Shown: piece after piece, positions 1-13,400 of the stretch
How the letters are laid out: the number at the start of each line of letters is the position of its first letter
How positions within the stretch are numbered: position 1 is the stretch's first letter
Assembly (NCBI RefSeq): GCF_963675165.1
Contig: NC_087392.1
Location: 1,565,001 to 1,629,000 of the forward strand
DNA length: 64,000 bases
DNA from: Halichondria panicea
Lineage: Eukaryota > Porifera > Demospongiae > Suberitida > Halichondriidae
Reading direction: 5' to 3'
Made by a program: the position numbers and the translations under genes
The notes under the pieces: model-generated
Told to the model about the DNA's origin: nothing
The model's input: the letters and a program-made list of their open reading frames with translations, nothing else
The model's database searches: none

Positions 1-3000
1 CGAGGAAGATAGGTGACACCTCCCCCTTGTCTGTGCGGGTCATGGGACTCTGACGGAAGCACCCATGCTCTGCAGTGAGGGCAAACACACGAGTGATCTG
101 GACACGCAGTTGATCTCTCTGCTTCTTCTTCTTGACATTTTTCTGCAAGGGAGGGGAAAATTCTCGCATGATCCAGAGCTGCTTCCAAGCAACTATTATA
201 CAGTAAGTATGCTATTATATCAATGACCACACTTACCGATTCTCCTAAAGCCTCGTGAATGTGTGGGTTCAACTCCTCAACCAAATCACTGCATTGTAAT
301 CAAATTAACATTATAATTATGTATAAAATGCATGCACAACACATAATGTGTGTCACAAGACTCTAGCATACACAGGCTAGAAATATGGAGTACAAAATAG
401 ATCTGCTGATCACATGACAGTCATGTGCTCACCCGAAGGCATTGGGATGGATGAGTCCTAGAGCAGTAATGGCCACTTCTCTGATCTCTCCCTCTGATCG
501 CACTAGGGGAACAACTTTGTGGAACAGGTTGCGAGCGTTGAGTGAGTGAGAGACACGACTGCCCATCCCCTCCAACACAGTACTGCAATGACAGATACAT
601 GTAATAAGCACAATGAGAACAAAATATAGACTCTGAAAACAGACTAAGTTCCATTTGCCTACTGTAATAATTACATACCGGCTTTCAGGTGTGTATGGGA
701 TATGTTCACTAGAGTATATGGAGCTTTTCAATTGATACTCAAGGTACAAGTACAAGTACAGTTGTATGCTCTACCAAGGACTGTGTACGTACTTATCCCC
801 TGAGGTTGACATGAGGGATGCCTGGAGGCTGGTGGAGGGCGGGGCAGTACACGACACAAACATGAGGTAGTTCCGCCAGAGAAACATCTCAGTGGAGCTG
901 ATAACTGGACGACGCCCCTTTATGGAGGGAGGGCGCTCCCCTTTCTCAGGAGCAACTCCACTGCAAGGGTATAAACCAATCACACACGATTCGAATACAA
1001 TTCACAACTTTAGATTAAAGCTCAAAGTTTAATATGTTTGTGGGTACAATTAGGATACACACACCATAGTGCTTACATGTACTAATTAGCTAATGAAGGT
1101 GTCAGCAGCAACTCACCCTGGGTCCAGTACAGCGTAAGCTTTGCCCATCCTCTGGAACATGTAGGGCCAGGCAATATGCACAGAAGCGGGGCACACCTCA
1201 GGAAGTAGGTGTGGCTCTAGGAGTCCAGCGAGACATTGTACCCATGCGTCCCTAAGACTGTCTCTACTACCACCCTGCTCTAGGAAACAAGACGAGCGAT
1301 CGGCCATCCACGACAAGTTGAGGCTTTGGTGGGATTGCCGGAGCTCCGTCTGAAATGATATGGACATACATGTACTGACACACATGATTATATACATAGA
1401 GACTGAACTTACCCTCTCCTTCTGTGTAATGGTCGCCAGGTAACGCTTTATGATAGTGGGAGTGGCTTTTTCAATCACATCCATGACTGTGGCACGTTCA
1501 GTCTGCAGGAGCATACAGTATATGCAGTATACATGTACGTCATGTACATAGGCGGTACGGTATGTAAGTATACTTGCAACAATGGCAGTGGTAATACTCT
1601 CCCTACCTGAACTTTGAGAGTCTCGTGTAGTACTCTGGTTTCCTTGAGCAGTGCCAGACTGAGTCGCCTAGTGACAGAGCGATAGCTGCACAGGGTCACG
1701 AGGGCACACCCCTCCACCCACGGCACACAGTAGTACTCCCCACCCCCACTAGCCCCGCCCTCCCCAGCACTGGTGGTGGTGGCGGGAGGGGTGGTAGTGT
1801 TGTCAGTCTGGAGGGAGAGGTGAAGAAATTAACTCACTGAGTGGCCGAGTTATATACAACAATGCACAGATGTTGGATCGTCACAGTTAATGGATTTGGA
1901 ATTGAATTTGGGGGGGGGGGGGGGGTAAATTTATAAGGCTCACCGGAGACTCAGTGGTGATGAGTGTCTTCCAGTGGGTGATCATCTGAATGAGCATCTT
2001 GAGGGCGGAGTCAAGAACAAGAGGACAGCTATCGGGGATATCACGTAGGATGAATCGTGAGAATATACGAGTTATATCGTGACGCCAGGCGGGGAAGTTG
2101 GTGATGATACTCTGTAGCGAGGAGAAGGTGGTTCGAACAAGTTCATGGTCAATGTGGATTGTGAATCTTGAGAGTAGGTCGATGAGGTCATCCCTGGACA
2201 TCCCCTCAGGCATGATCCTGGGGATGGCAGCCACACACGTCTTGAGCAGGTCTAGCTTGGGCTTCACAGGGCTACAGGTGGTGTGTTGCATGTAGGGTTA
2301 GGAGGAGTGCATGAAGTGCAGTTATTAGTACAGTGTACATGCAGTTATGGGCTATACAATCATGTTTATGCATGAATACACAAGAAAATAATGCGAGAGC
2401 TGTACATAATAGTACGTACAGTGTATATATATATATGGAGCTATGGAGCCTAGTACAGTGTGGATTAGACACAGCTGGTGTATAGGCATGGCGACTCACC
2501 CGAGGACCTCCTCCTCTGAGCGACCAGTGACAGCCAGGTTGGTAGCCAGGAATGACTTGCCTACACTGTGATCCAACGCTCGCAAGATGCAATCAAGAGC
2601 TCGCCGAACTCTGGGATATGAAAAGAACAGTATCATAATGAACATCTTCAAAACTCATCTAATTCAATATGCTATCTTTACATATGCACTTTGTGTGTCA
2701 ACAGTGAGTACTACCAGGAGCTTCATGTACTCTGGTAGTAGCTTCATGTACTCATACTACATGTACTCTGGTATATATACTACATGTACACATCCTTTCT
2801 GCACATGCATGTCTAGACAATGTACTGTCAGAACACCACGCTTACTGAGGGTATGTCTTTGCAATGCCAATCTTCTTGGCTGTGTGGTCGGTGATGGTGG
2901 TAGATAGGTACTTGGTCTTGACACGAGTGGGACCCCCAGAGGGGGGTGGGCCAGCATTGAGGGGGAGGGGGGGCTCACCCTCCTTCTTTTCTAGACCATC

Positions 3001-5105
3001 AGTGATCACAAGGAATGCTCGCAGACCAATCACCATTCGCTGCAAGGAATGGAAATACAGAAACTAATTAAAAATGCCTCAGATAAGATAGTTTTTCTCC
3101 CATACAGGTTCTTTTGACAACAGAGCTGATAACTCCATTAGGTAGAGTGGTGGTATACATGTAGCTATAGACACTTAAGCATTGCTTGGCAAATATTAAT
3201 GGTTGCCAAACACACCTGCACTTGAGCTGGCAGACTAATAGCTAGCACCTGTTATAGTCTCACTACATGTACACATTACAACAAGCTGTACCTATAGCTA
3301 CGTACATAGCTAGGCCTATATATATAGTTCTCACTTCTGGGTTGATGGTGGATCTTGTCCGACCCATGTTGAGCAGGTCTAGAATCTCACCCATGGCGTA
3401 ATCCAGTCTCTCCTACACATGTATGCAGATGGTGACTACTATGCACGTGTAATCATTATGGTATGGTTACCTTGGCAATGAATTGAATGAGCTTGACAAA
3501 GATGTTGAGAGGTGTGTCTTTAGGTTGCACTCCCCTCTGGCCTCGGGGAAACAGAACGTCTGCGATGTAAGTTAGCCGCCTATGTGGTAGCGTGTGTGTG
3601 TGTGTGGGGGGGGAGAGGTGATTGTGTATGAGTGGGCGGAGGTGTGTGCTTACTTCTGTTGGGTGACGTTGTTCTCCCCCTTGAAGCGAACCATGTACAC
3701 CCTGCATAGGGACATACAGTATACATTACATACGATAGGTACTTAGTGCAGTAATGATCCTTACCAAACAAGCCGATTCAATGACTCTAAAGCTGTCCTC
3801 TGCAATTTATTATCTGCTTTCTACAGTGAAAACAAAAAAGGTGGAAAAATCGGTTTACAATAAGGAAATACATCAATAAGCTACATTTGTACAACGAAAT
3901 CTCAATACGCTTGAAATGAGTAGTCCAAACCGCTACATGTACTGGCTGACTGCTGCATGTACATGTAAGTACTCACCCGGATGTTGGGGACTACCACTTG
4001 AGAGAGAAAAGTGTACCAGTGGTTGAGGAAGAAATGCTGCTCGCTGATGGCCAGGAGGACCGTTACCAGGGGAATGTATGCCTGCAGTGTAGGGGGGGGG
4101 AACAAATTGTTTACACTCTAGATCAGATACACGTACACATGCAGCTACTGTACACATGTGTGGGTGCTAGAAATATTTTCAGCATGTATATACCAGCCTG
4201 TACAATGTACGTAGAGTACTGTTCCATTCGGAATTTACTATATGAATAAATTCCTTACTGTCACAACATTGTCAACAGAGCATGTCACAGCCAGCTACCT
4301 AAAGCACTTCTGTTAATTCCAATACAGACACAGTTATCTTATGGACCTTATGGACCACCCCACCTCCCATACTGACTCACAGCGCTATGTCGCACTTTCT
4401 TGGCTTGCTCGAAGCAGTGGTTGAAGAGCATGCTTACAAACTTCTTGATGACAGGAAGAGAGGTCTCAAATTTGATGACAGCTGCTACTGGGAGGAGTAT
4501 CTCCACCAGGAGAGCACTCATGGCATGCTTGATCTTATCTCTGCTCTCCAGGAAGTAAACAGCACACTCCTATATACAGGAAGGGCAATATTTAAAGAAC
4601 ACAGAAACTAAGTATTCAGCTTGTACTCAGCTTGTACTTGGTGGAGGAATAGTTATGCAAATACTTCTTTACTTCTTTTGTTTCTAGAGAGCTGCTTCAT
4701 TGTCATAATGGGCACATACACCTGCCTCTCTCTTTACCCTAGCTCTATTCTAAACCCACACGCACACACAAGTAGCTGATAGCTGTGTATACCACACACA
4801 CACACAGGTCACCACATGTATGCCTCCCCCCCATACACACAAACCACACTCCAAACCAACCCACCTGTAGGAAGCTGAACCATTGTTCTAGATGGTCCAC
4901 AGGGAACATCTTAACTCTTATGAAACTCATTCCCTCGATAATGCTGATGATTGCAGTTGGGCTGTTCTGGGGGTCTTTGATTTCCACAAAAAACTTCTTT
5001 CTCACGGAATGGAATCGGGACTGGGAGAGAACTCCGATCACCTCAGCGTAGAGGTCTGCAATTTTCTTCATGTTGTGGATATTGGGGTTGGTGAAGTTGG
5101 TACGG

Positions 5106-5140
<35 letters not shown>

Positions 5141-5630
5141 GCATCGAAGTGTGAACCTATCACAATCAACAAACAACAAACAATCACACACTAATAACAC
5201 TATGCGTGTTATTTATGAATGTAACAATAACACGCAGTTTAGTTTCAAACTACGTACATTTACTTTAAATATCAAACATTATCTGTCTAATACAAAAACA
5301 TCACCGATAAACTATACCACAAGGCAAAATAGAAAACATTCTTTTCTTTGTACAGTACCACATAATTATAACAACTGCTTTGTGTTAACAGTAGTCTCCA
5401 TGGACTCACTCACCTTTCCTTCAGGGCCTCTTGCAGCTTGAAGTGTTTGAAGGCATAGTCCTCGATAGTGTGGATGAATGACTCTGGCACAGGGTGGACT
5501 GTCAGCTTGCTCAGTACTTCTATCAGGACCATGCAGAAAATGAAATCAATGGCCAGTTCCTGTCTTTCAACAAGGTAGCCCTTATCTCGGCTGTTAGGAG
5601 GGTAGGCGGAGTCCAGAGTGTCTCTGTGTG

Positions 5631-5665
<35 letters not shown>

Positions 5666-6644
5666 AGAGGGGGGGGGGGGTGAAGAGAATGCATGAGTTG
5701 ATATGATGCTGTGGTTTAAGAGAGTCCTGTTAAGTTTGAGGGAGACAGAGGGAGTCAGTGGATGTGGGGGTGTTGTTACAGCAGAGTTGACCAAACGCAT
5801 TGCATTGGGTTTCATGTGGTATATTGGACATTCATCCCACACATATATTTTAGGCTATAGCTAGTAAACAACTATTAAATAAATATTACTGAGCATGCAC
5901 ACCACAATACACAGAGAAACTGTGTACTTGGTACAACATTCCTCGTTAATTAGACTCCAAATTGACAACTTTTGGCACTAGAATTTATTAGTTACAATAT
6001 TTCCTTAGAGTGTGTGCTGTACGTGAATATCGTTTATCTTACCCTGAGGACACCGATGTGTTGCTACGGCATTGTTGGATCTACAAGAAAATGATAAACA
6101 ATTGACAGATAAACTGAAAGAGATAACCGTACGGTACCTGCATGTCTCTCCATTTAAAGATGGACGTCAAGATTGACCTCAGGCAGAAATGGGCAACTTC
6201 ATTGAGCGCATTCAGCAGCTGTATATATACAGATATTGCAAACCATAATAAGTTGTAAGAGAGGAATGATTTTAAGAACGTACCTGGTCAAAGTGAGGGT
6301 CTTCACCTTTCTGTAGCGCCTTCCCAAGCGGGAAATCCTATGGAAACATCGTTATAAATATTTAATACATAATACTTGAACTAGACGTCTAGTAGTTCAT
6401 GTGCATTTGAATCTACAACGTACGTCTCCATGAGTATCTTACATATATAATACCCAGTGGTGAATTTGGTGACGTATTTGGGATCTAGGTACGTTGTACT
6501 CACAAATGGCTGAGTAGAAATATTCTGAAGTTTCCTCTCACTGAGTGCTACGAATTCAGCAAATAGCTTCTTGAGAACAAACTCTCCAGCAGACATGGAG
6601 CTCTCTCTTTCAACAACCGGGCTGGGCCCCTCTACACTTGCCAT
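1..6644 (-). CDS. FRY: Furry homologue, N-terminal part (runs off left edge)
   Basis: Multi-exon gene whose start codon is the ATG complementary to 6642-6644. Translated exons match the Furry/FRY-like family in order: [14 protein letters not shown] near the N-terminus (6505-6644), [19 protein letters not shown] (about 5420-5622), [15 protein letters not shown] (about 4867-5107), a segment with [12 protein letters not shown] (about 3980-4080), [17 protein letters not shown] (about 3470-3580), [12 protein letters not shown] (about 2860-3040), [17 protein letters not shown] (about 1944-2272), then exons leading to GLIHPNAFG near 435. Furry proteins are about 3000-residue HEAT/armadillo-like scaffolds that bind and activate NDR/LATS kinases and control cell shape and chromosome alignment. 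Only roughly the first third is here. Introns are short, and several acceptors sit at the end of CA runs (5107, 5622). The family call rests on many colinear conserved blocks. FRY and FRYL cannot be separated for an invertebrate. Confidence 0.93.
5107..5140 (+). repeat. (TG)n microsatellite abutting a Furry splice acceptor
   Basis: On the minus strand this is a CA run ending in ACACAG directly before the exon encoding [21 protein letters not shown]. Confidence 0.85.
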
Positions 6645-6779
6645 GTTCTCGTGTTAATGCTATGTTGTTTAATTACTATTTTGCTTTGCTGTTTTTGCAA
6701 GTGGGTGGAGCTCTATGGTGATCGATCAAAGAGGACATCCTGTATAAGTGGGCGTAGTCTAGACCACTAGATCAAAAGA

Positions 6780-7181
6780 AGAGTTGCAGAAAAGCTGTTA
6801 AAAATCTTTGAGCCATATTAAATAGCTTGTAAAAGCTGTGCACTGCGACAGTTGCTGCATAAGAATTGGAGTAAGAACATCGAGGACATGGCGTGGTGTT
6901 AGAAGCTAGCAAGATCACCTCAAAGACTCCCCTTGAAGACAGAAGACCCGATCGCCCATGGCACCAGGACACGGCCTAGTAGTAGCAACCCAGCAGACTA
7001 ACGGAACGACATATAATCCAGGACTCCTCTCTCTGAGCTCACCTCTGCAAAAATCTCAGGTAGGCTACAAATGAAAGAACTAGTTATAATCTAGCCCTAG
7101 TTAGCTAGCTGGCTTATCAATTTGTGCCTAGTGAATCAGTGTGTCCTTTGATGTACGTACGTGTACTATTTTCTCCTTCAG
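6780..7181 (+). promoter_or_regulatory. Probable 5' UTR exon and first intron of the cyclin gene; divergent promoter with Furry
   Basis: The Furry start (6644) and the cyclin start (7197) point away from each other. A good donor (CAG followed by GTAGGC) near 7058 and an acceptor (TTCAG) at 7177-7181 suggest a non-coding first exon, then the coding exon at 7182. The shared promoter would lie at about 6645-6800. No TATA box was identified. The limits are inferred from splice signals only. Confidence 0.45.
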
Positions 7182-7196
7182 GTTGATCAGCTGACG

Positions 7197-9899
7197 ATGT
7201 CAACAGTGTTGGAGACACGGCTGCATGCAGCGTTGGCAACAGAGCAACACGCACCTCCTCCTACACAGATCTACTATCAGGAGGTATGTGAGTGTGTGTT
7301 GTTGTTGTGCGAAGATTTTTACTTCACGATATTAAAACATACAACCTCATAATGTAGCTTATGTTTGGATAACATCTACTGTTTCCCAGCTGCATAAAAC
7401 ACTGAAGCATTTCCAAAATTAAAGTTTTATTTGCTAGGGTAATTCCTAGGTAATTCTGTGAGAAGAAATTCCTTGATTGCATACGTGGTGATAGAGTGGT
7501 TAGCCTAACTACTGTTTGTGGGCATAAAGTTTCATTTCTTTAATATTATAAGTTGTTTGTTGTTTCTACTATCGCATATGTCCTATACATAATGCTTGCT
7601 AAGTGATCCGTTTCTGCTCTGGGTATTCGCAACACATTCCTACAAGTAGTTTGCTGTTGTTAGTTTGCGATGATAAAGGAAATCAAGGGTGCAAAGGAGT
7701 GCGCTATTATCTAAACAATCTCCACACTGTAGTATTCCCATAGTCCCACTACATGACTGTACCTACTTATGATGAAGTAGTGTATAGACTTTAGACTACT
7801 CTGAGTCACAGGTCAGCTGTTTTCTTTGTTCCCCCTCACTGAGAAGCTGTATATAGATGAGAAGCTGTAGATTTTTGCTGATCTGGTCAGGTATAGTGGT
7901 TGCATGGCTGGTGAGCTGATTGCATCAGAACATTGTTACCTTATTCTAAAACCACCCCAATGATTATTATCGCATGTCCACCCCTCACATTAATTTCACA
8001 CACCCATCACAACAACAGGAGAGTGACTCGGAATTTGTGAACTCGTACGACAGAGATGAGATGGTGAGATGGCTGTGTCTACTGACACACGACCTCCATT
8101 ACCGACTAGAGGTATTCTTCAGAGCTACCAATCTCTTGGATACTTTCCTCTCTCTGGTCAAGGTGAGCGTCTGATGTGGTTACTGATTGCTTTTATGTGG
8201 CTTTAGTTGTGATGGTTCTAAGGCTGCATGTTTCAGCATGGTGTTTCAGCATGCATGTTTCAACATGTTTCAGCGTGATGAGTGCATGTTTCAGCATGAT
8301 GAGTGCACTGATTGGTGTCCTTAATGTGTTCACCAGGTGTTATCTTAAGCTAGAGTGTTGTAGGTATTGAAAGTGGACATAATATGCATTAGTTAGCAGA
8401 CATTGACGCCACATTGTGATGTTTAATGGTACATTGATGCTTAATGGTACATTGAGGCATGTACAGTATTTCCAGAATTATGTCAGAACGCCCGTCGTGT
8501 AAACTATCATTTCTACCCCCACACGCACTCATGCAGGTTAGGCCCAAGTATTTGCAATGTGTGACTGCAACATGCTTCTATATTGGAGCTAAGCTGGAGG
8601 AAAAAGCTGAGGTCAGCTGGCATTGTGTGTGTATTATCAGCTGTTTTCATGTTCAAACTTGTAGTATCGTAAACACTTTATTGTAGCCTTTATTGTGATT
8701 CGAAAGCTAATAGTATCTGTGCTATTGAAACGAGACAGTTGTTATGTGATCCTGTAATGGTGCTGTTTCACAACAATGCCTCAAAGAAACGCTCACAATA
8801 CATCTCTTGTCTGCATGTTTTCACAGTGTACCTATGTGTGCATTCCGTATGTCATGTTTGAAAGTTTTTCTTTTCCAGGCTCTCCAGTCGCTGTTGGAGG
8901 TGTTAGTACAAGGCTATGGCTGTGAGTTCTCTCAGAGGGACATTCAGAGAATGGAGCTGATTGTCATGCAGAAACTCGACTTCAAACTGACTAACTACAC
9001 TCCTCATGACTTCCTCAAAATGGTGGGTTTACAACTGCACACACACATTTCCTGTGGTAAATTAAGAGACAAAAATACATCCCCAAGTTAACTTTGTTAG
9101 CTGTTTTTGGGTGGCTTTTGTCTAATAAGCATATTTATGACATCTCTTTTTGGCCATTATGACAATGTACACAACTTCAAACGTATCTATTAATACCATG
9201 TCCCCCCTCTACAGTTTCACTTGGTGGGTGTGACAGAGGGCTCCCTCTCACTGCCCGGCTGCCTCTCCCCCGAACAGCACCTCTGTCATACCTCCCTCTG
9301 TCTTGAGGCCATTGTCACTAACCACACTCTCATGAAGTTCAGGGTACGTGCATGAGCTCTTTGTTTAATTGTGTGCCTCCTTTATTAGGATTGAATATTT
9401 CATGTGACGTAGTACATTACCTTTAATTCTACATTGTACATCATGCATGGGTATGCAGATCAAGTTGCCAACTAATAGTTTATTTTCCAAGAACCCACGA
9501 TCCCCCTTAATTTATATTAATCTTTGAACTCCTTAAGGGTATCATAGTTTCTCCCCCGTACAGCCCTCTCTGTTAGCCCTAGCCGTCCTCGGCTGTGACC
9601 TCAAGCTCCTCGGCTGTGATTGGCTAACAGCTGTTGTCACGCTTCAGTCCCTCTCCAAGATCCAAGGCCGTGAGCTCTCTGTCTGTTATGAGTCTGTCCT
9701 GTCCGAGTACTCGTCGGTGGCTCTCCAATACCCCCTCCTAGTGACCCCCTACAGTGCCCCTGTGGTCGAACCCCCCAGGGAGGGAACACAAGAGACGTCA
9801 TCGTTCAATCTCTGTACTCGAACCGATCTCGAAGATTTGCCACCTGCCAGTGTGGGCAAGCACCTCGTTCCCAAGAAGACGCTGATTGCTGCTCAGTGA
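7197..9899 (+). CDS. Cyclin I/G-like protein (single cyclin box)
   Basis: Six coding exons with consensus splice sites (7197-7283, 8019-8162, 8537-8611, 8879-9022, 9215-9343, 9564-9899) sum to 915 nt, a 304-residue protein in one frame. The cyclin box runs from RDEMVRWLCLLTHDL through FFRATNLLDTFLSLVKV, RPKYLQCVTATCFYIGAKL and RMELIVMQKLDFKL. The stretch after it (TPHDFLKMFHLVGV, NHTLMKFRPSLLALAVL) resembles cyclin I, with cyclin G the nearest alternative. These atypical cyclins act in cell-cycle arrest, differentiation and p53/CDK5-linked responses. The first ATG gives a short N-terminus with no destruction box visible. There is no second cyclin fold, only a Pro-rich tail. The final exon ends in a TGA at 9897-9899. 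The family call is firm; I versus G is less sure. Confidence 0.88.
8226..8308 (+). repeat. Short imperfect minisatellite in cyclin intron
   Basis: Four to five degenerate tandem copies built on CATGTTTCAGCATG, some with a GATGAGTG insertion. It lies within the intron between the exons ending at 8162 and starting at 8537 and has no coding potential of note. Confidence 0.7.
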
Positions 9900-10453
9900 T
9901 GTGTGACCTCTCACAATTTGTTTGCTTCTACTCGAGTTTTAGATACATGTATACCTGTAGTGCACATCATGTGCTCTTGTTGACTGTTTCCATAGTATCA
10001 CTTGTATTACTATAGCTATATCACATGTAACCTATGCATGCCTAATCACAGAGCATACAATTCTCGTCCCAACGACCCAATAAACTCCCTCAAAATCATA
10101 TACCATTGATTGTGTGCATTTACCGTTCATTTTGTGTGTGGATGTATAATTATGTCAGCACATGTAACAGGTGTCTGTATTTATGTCAGGTATAAATCCG
10201 TTATTTTTATACTCGTATTTGCTTTGGTAGTTTACTAAACGTTTATTTTTAACCCCACGTTACGTACATGTACATCTCACCTAGTGTGCACATGCAGTTT
10301 GTGTTCATTTCTGATCAGATCAAATTAATAATTATAAATTATTATGCTCAACAGAATTGATGATGAAAATGATTGATTTGAACACAACATGTGAATATAA
10401 TATGATATGATAGGATGGATGGTGCATTAAAAATGAAAAACAAATGTTCAAAT
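9900..10453. other. Convergent intergenic region with polyadenylation signal
   Basis: This is the tail-to-tail spacer between the cyclin gene and BRCA2. It contains an AATAAA at 10079-10084 suited to the cyclin 3' UTR, and it is AT-rich with TACATGTA-type palindromes. No open frame or RNA gene was recognised. Confidence 0.7.
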
Positions 10454-13400
10454 TCAAAAGTCCAATGGTATTTGGAGAGTTTTCAAATAGTCTGTCATGT
10501 CTTCCTGCACAGGAATAAGAATGGGACATAATAAAATTATAGGGAATGTAGAGGCTCTTTACATTTATACATGTACATGTAGGCTAAGCTTTTACCTTGA
10601 ACAGGCAATACAGAGCAACATAGACAAGGGAATGTTTGAGGATTGCTTCACTCACTGGTAAGGCTGCTCTCAGTTGGTCCATTGCCGTGCAGAGGTGTTG
10701 GTCAGTGGGGCGGTGGGAGAACACGGTCATGTCCCTCACTGTTACTGTGGGAACGTTGTGGGTGTGGTCCAGCCCTCGGTAGGTCAAGTTGGTCACTGCT
10801 AGGAGTGCTCCGGGCTGAATGACATCTTGGAGGAAGTGGGCCTGAGTGGTGTGGGTGGGTGGAAGCATGTGTACGTGGGAGGGAGTGTACATTCTTTGAA
10901 TTCGTAGCTGGTATACCTACAGTTACTTAGCTAGCTAGTGAGTCGGACAACCATACAACAATGTACTTACCTCTAAACCATCCCAAATTTTAACGAGCAA
11001 CAACCTCCTCTCACTGTCGGCAAGAAACACACTGTCCAGTTGTTGTTTAGCACCCTCCTCCAAGCCATGTGACATCACATGACCAGAGGTAATACAAGCA
11101 ACGACACCCACAATGTCCAGCTCTCCATGTGGTAGTTGGCAATCGCTGCCCTCCTTGTGAAGGTATGAGATAGAACAACACCTTCGTGGGGTGTACAAAG
11201 CCAGTGCCTGAGGGCTCGCAGAGGGCAAAGGTCGATAGACAGTGGACCTTGTGGCAGTGAGTTGGAGATGGTGGAATTTTGATCTACAAATAACAAATAA
11301 AATTGTTGACAGGCACAAACAGAGAGCAGAACAAGACAGTACAGTAGCAGTGCTATGGGTAAAGGAAAATGTGCATATTACATGTACATGTCACTGCCAG
11401 GGAACAGTGAAGTCAACAACGTACCTTAGTGCGAGTGTATTGAGGTTGGTGATTCTGACGGCACTCCCCTCTTTGAGAACACCATACAGACTCTCATCAG
11501 GTCTCCACACTGATAACACGCAATCCACCCTCTCATACCCCCCACACGGCACCACCCTGAGACAAAATCTTAGTCAAAAATTATCTAGCAAATTATAGAA
11601 AAAGCTGAAAGTTTACTAACTAGTCCTGTAGTTACAGATTTAACGCTACACATTTAGATCTCCTTACGAGCTACAAAATGCAACTAAAATTAGTTCGTAG
11701 GACTTAAGTTATAGGCAGTCAAAGAATTCTACATCACACCCACCTAACTTTCAAGAGGGGCGTGACCGAGCGTTGCTGTGGCAACTGTTCCTCGGCCTCT
11801 TGTATGGCTTGTCTGATCCTCTCCTGGAGCTGGCCCTGTCGTCTCTCCACTAGACTCTGATGGTAGCTTTCCAACAAGGTTCGCTGAGTGGTGCTCAGCA
11901 GTTCCTACACAAGCACATGACTGACTGTAATACAAGTACATCACATGTAGCATTATGACGACTGTTATACAAGTTCATGTATATAGCGTGCACACAAGTA
12001 TCTTTAAGGTTCACAGAATGCGTAATACACAGCTATAGGCTACATGTATATAAGTGGTTTTGTCATCAGAATGATGGCTTACTTGAAAGGCCGCTGGGTC
12101 AGGAGCATTAGTGAGTGCAGTGTGAATCTCCTCTCCATCTTGCAGCTGCTTTATCTGTAGAGTGTTGAGTCGCCGTGACCTCCGACGACCACCACTCCCT
12201 GTGTCTGTGAACATTAATACACATTATACAGTAATAATACTAGACTGATACGTTTGTACGGTGCTGTATCAACAATGTAGAGAAAACAAAAACAGCAACT
12301 TTTAGTTAGCAGCATACGTACATGTAGCTACAAGGCAATGAAGGCATGTAACTATAAGTATTATACTTTCTTTAGCAATTAATCCACCATTTTAATATAA
12401 TTATGTCCATACACTCGCCTTCCTTGGATATTTCAATTTCAAACTTTGTTTGCACTCGAGAGCAGATCTCTTCAATCCTTCTCTGTCTCTTCTTTTCAAA
12501 ACTACCAGCCATTTTCCTCTCCTGTCTCTCGCTTCTGAACACACCCTTGGCTCCCTCTCTCTTCTCAAAGAACAACAGTGGGTAGACCCTGCTGATCACC
12601 ACTTCTGTACATCCCACTAACCCTCCGTCGGGGTACACAGCTGAGAGGGGGATGGGGTACGAATGGGGCGTGGCCTGATATCCCAGTTTAGCGTACCAAC
12701 GGGCACGACGAGTCGAGTTGGTGGAGATCTTGAGAGAACATGATTGCGGCACTTCGAGGGGGTGGCAGGGAGAATTGAGGCCAGTCAGTTCAGCTCCAAA
12801 TATGAGTAGTTTTGTACCTATCGAAATTTTGCGATTCTTAATCATGTGCTTCAGTGGGCGATCGATAATGCAGGGCAACGTATACCAACCATCAGTTAGA
12901 TCAATACAAGAATGGCCATGCTTAGTCTCTCCATTTCCATTCCCATGTCCATTGTCGGCTAGTGACTGCTCAATCCCCTCGTGGTTGATACTTGCAATAC
13001 AAAGAACCATTCTCCGAGAAGCCAGATCATCGTGCTCACAGATCTTGCGAAGAGCACACCTCTCAGCCTGATCAATCTCTCGATCATACCGATACTTGAG
13101 TTGCAACAACAACCAGTCAGGAGTCAAGCACCACCCAGCAAACAGACGGGGATAGGATACTTCCATTGCTGCCAACTTCCACACAAGCTGTTTATAGTGA
13201 CAGGAGAACCATTCGAAGCTTATTAGACACTCGTCCACACCAGGCGATCGCCGAAAACCGTCCCAGAATTCGTTCAATCCGACCACTCCTCGATTCAAAG
13301 CCAGTTGCACTCCATCTCCCACACATACAGTGGATCCACGTAACACAGAGTTGCTGAAGAATCGATTGCCTTGGAATTGATACTGAAGTGCACTTGCGAA

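Noticed and set aside
2587-3067. Plus-strand frames opposite Furry exons
   Set aside because: The minus-strand reading matches Furry ([12 protein letters not shown]) with proper splice sites; the plus-strand frames have no support.
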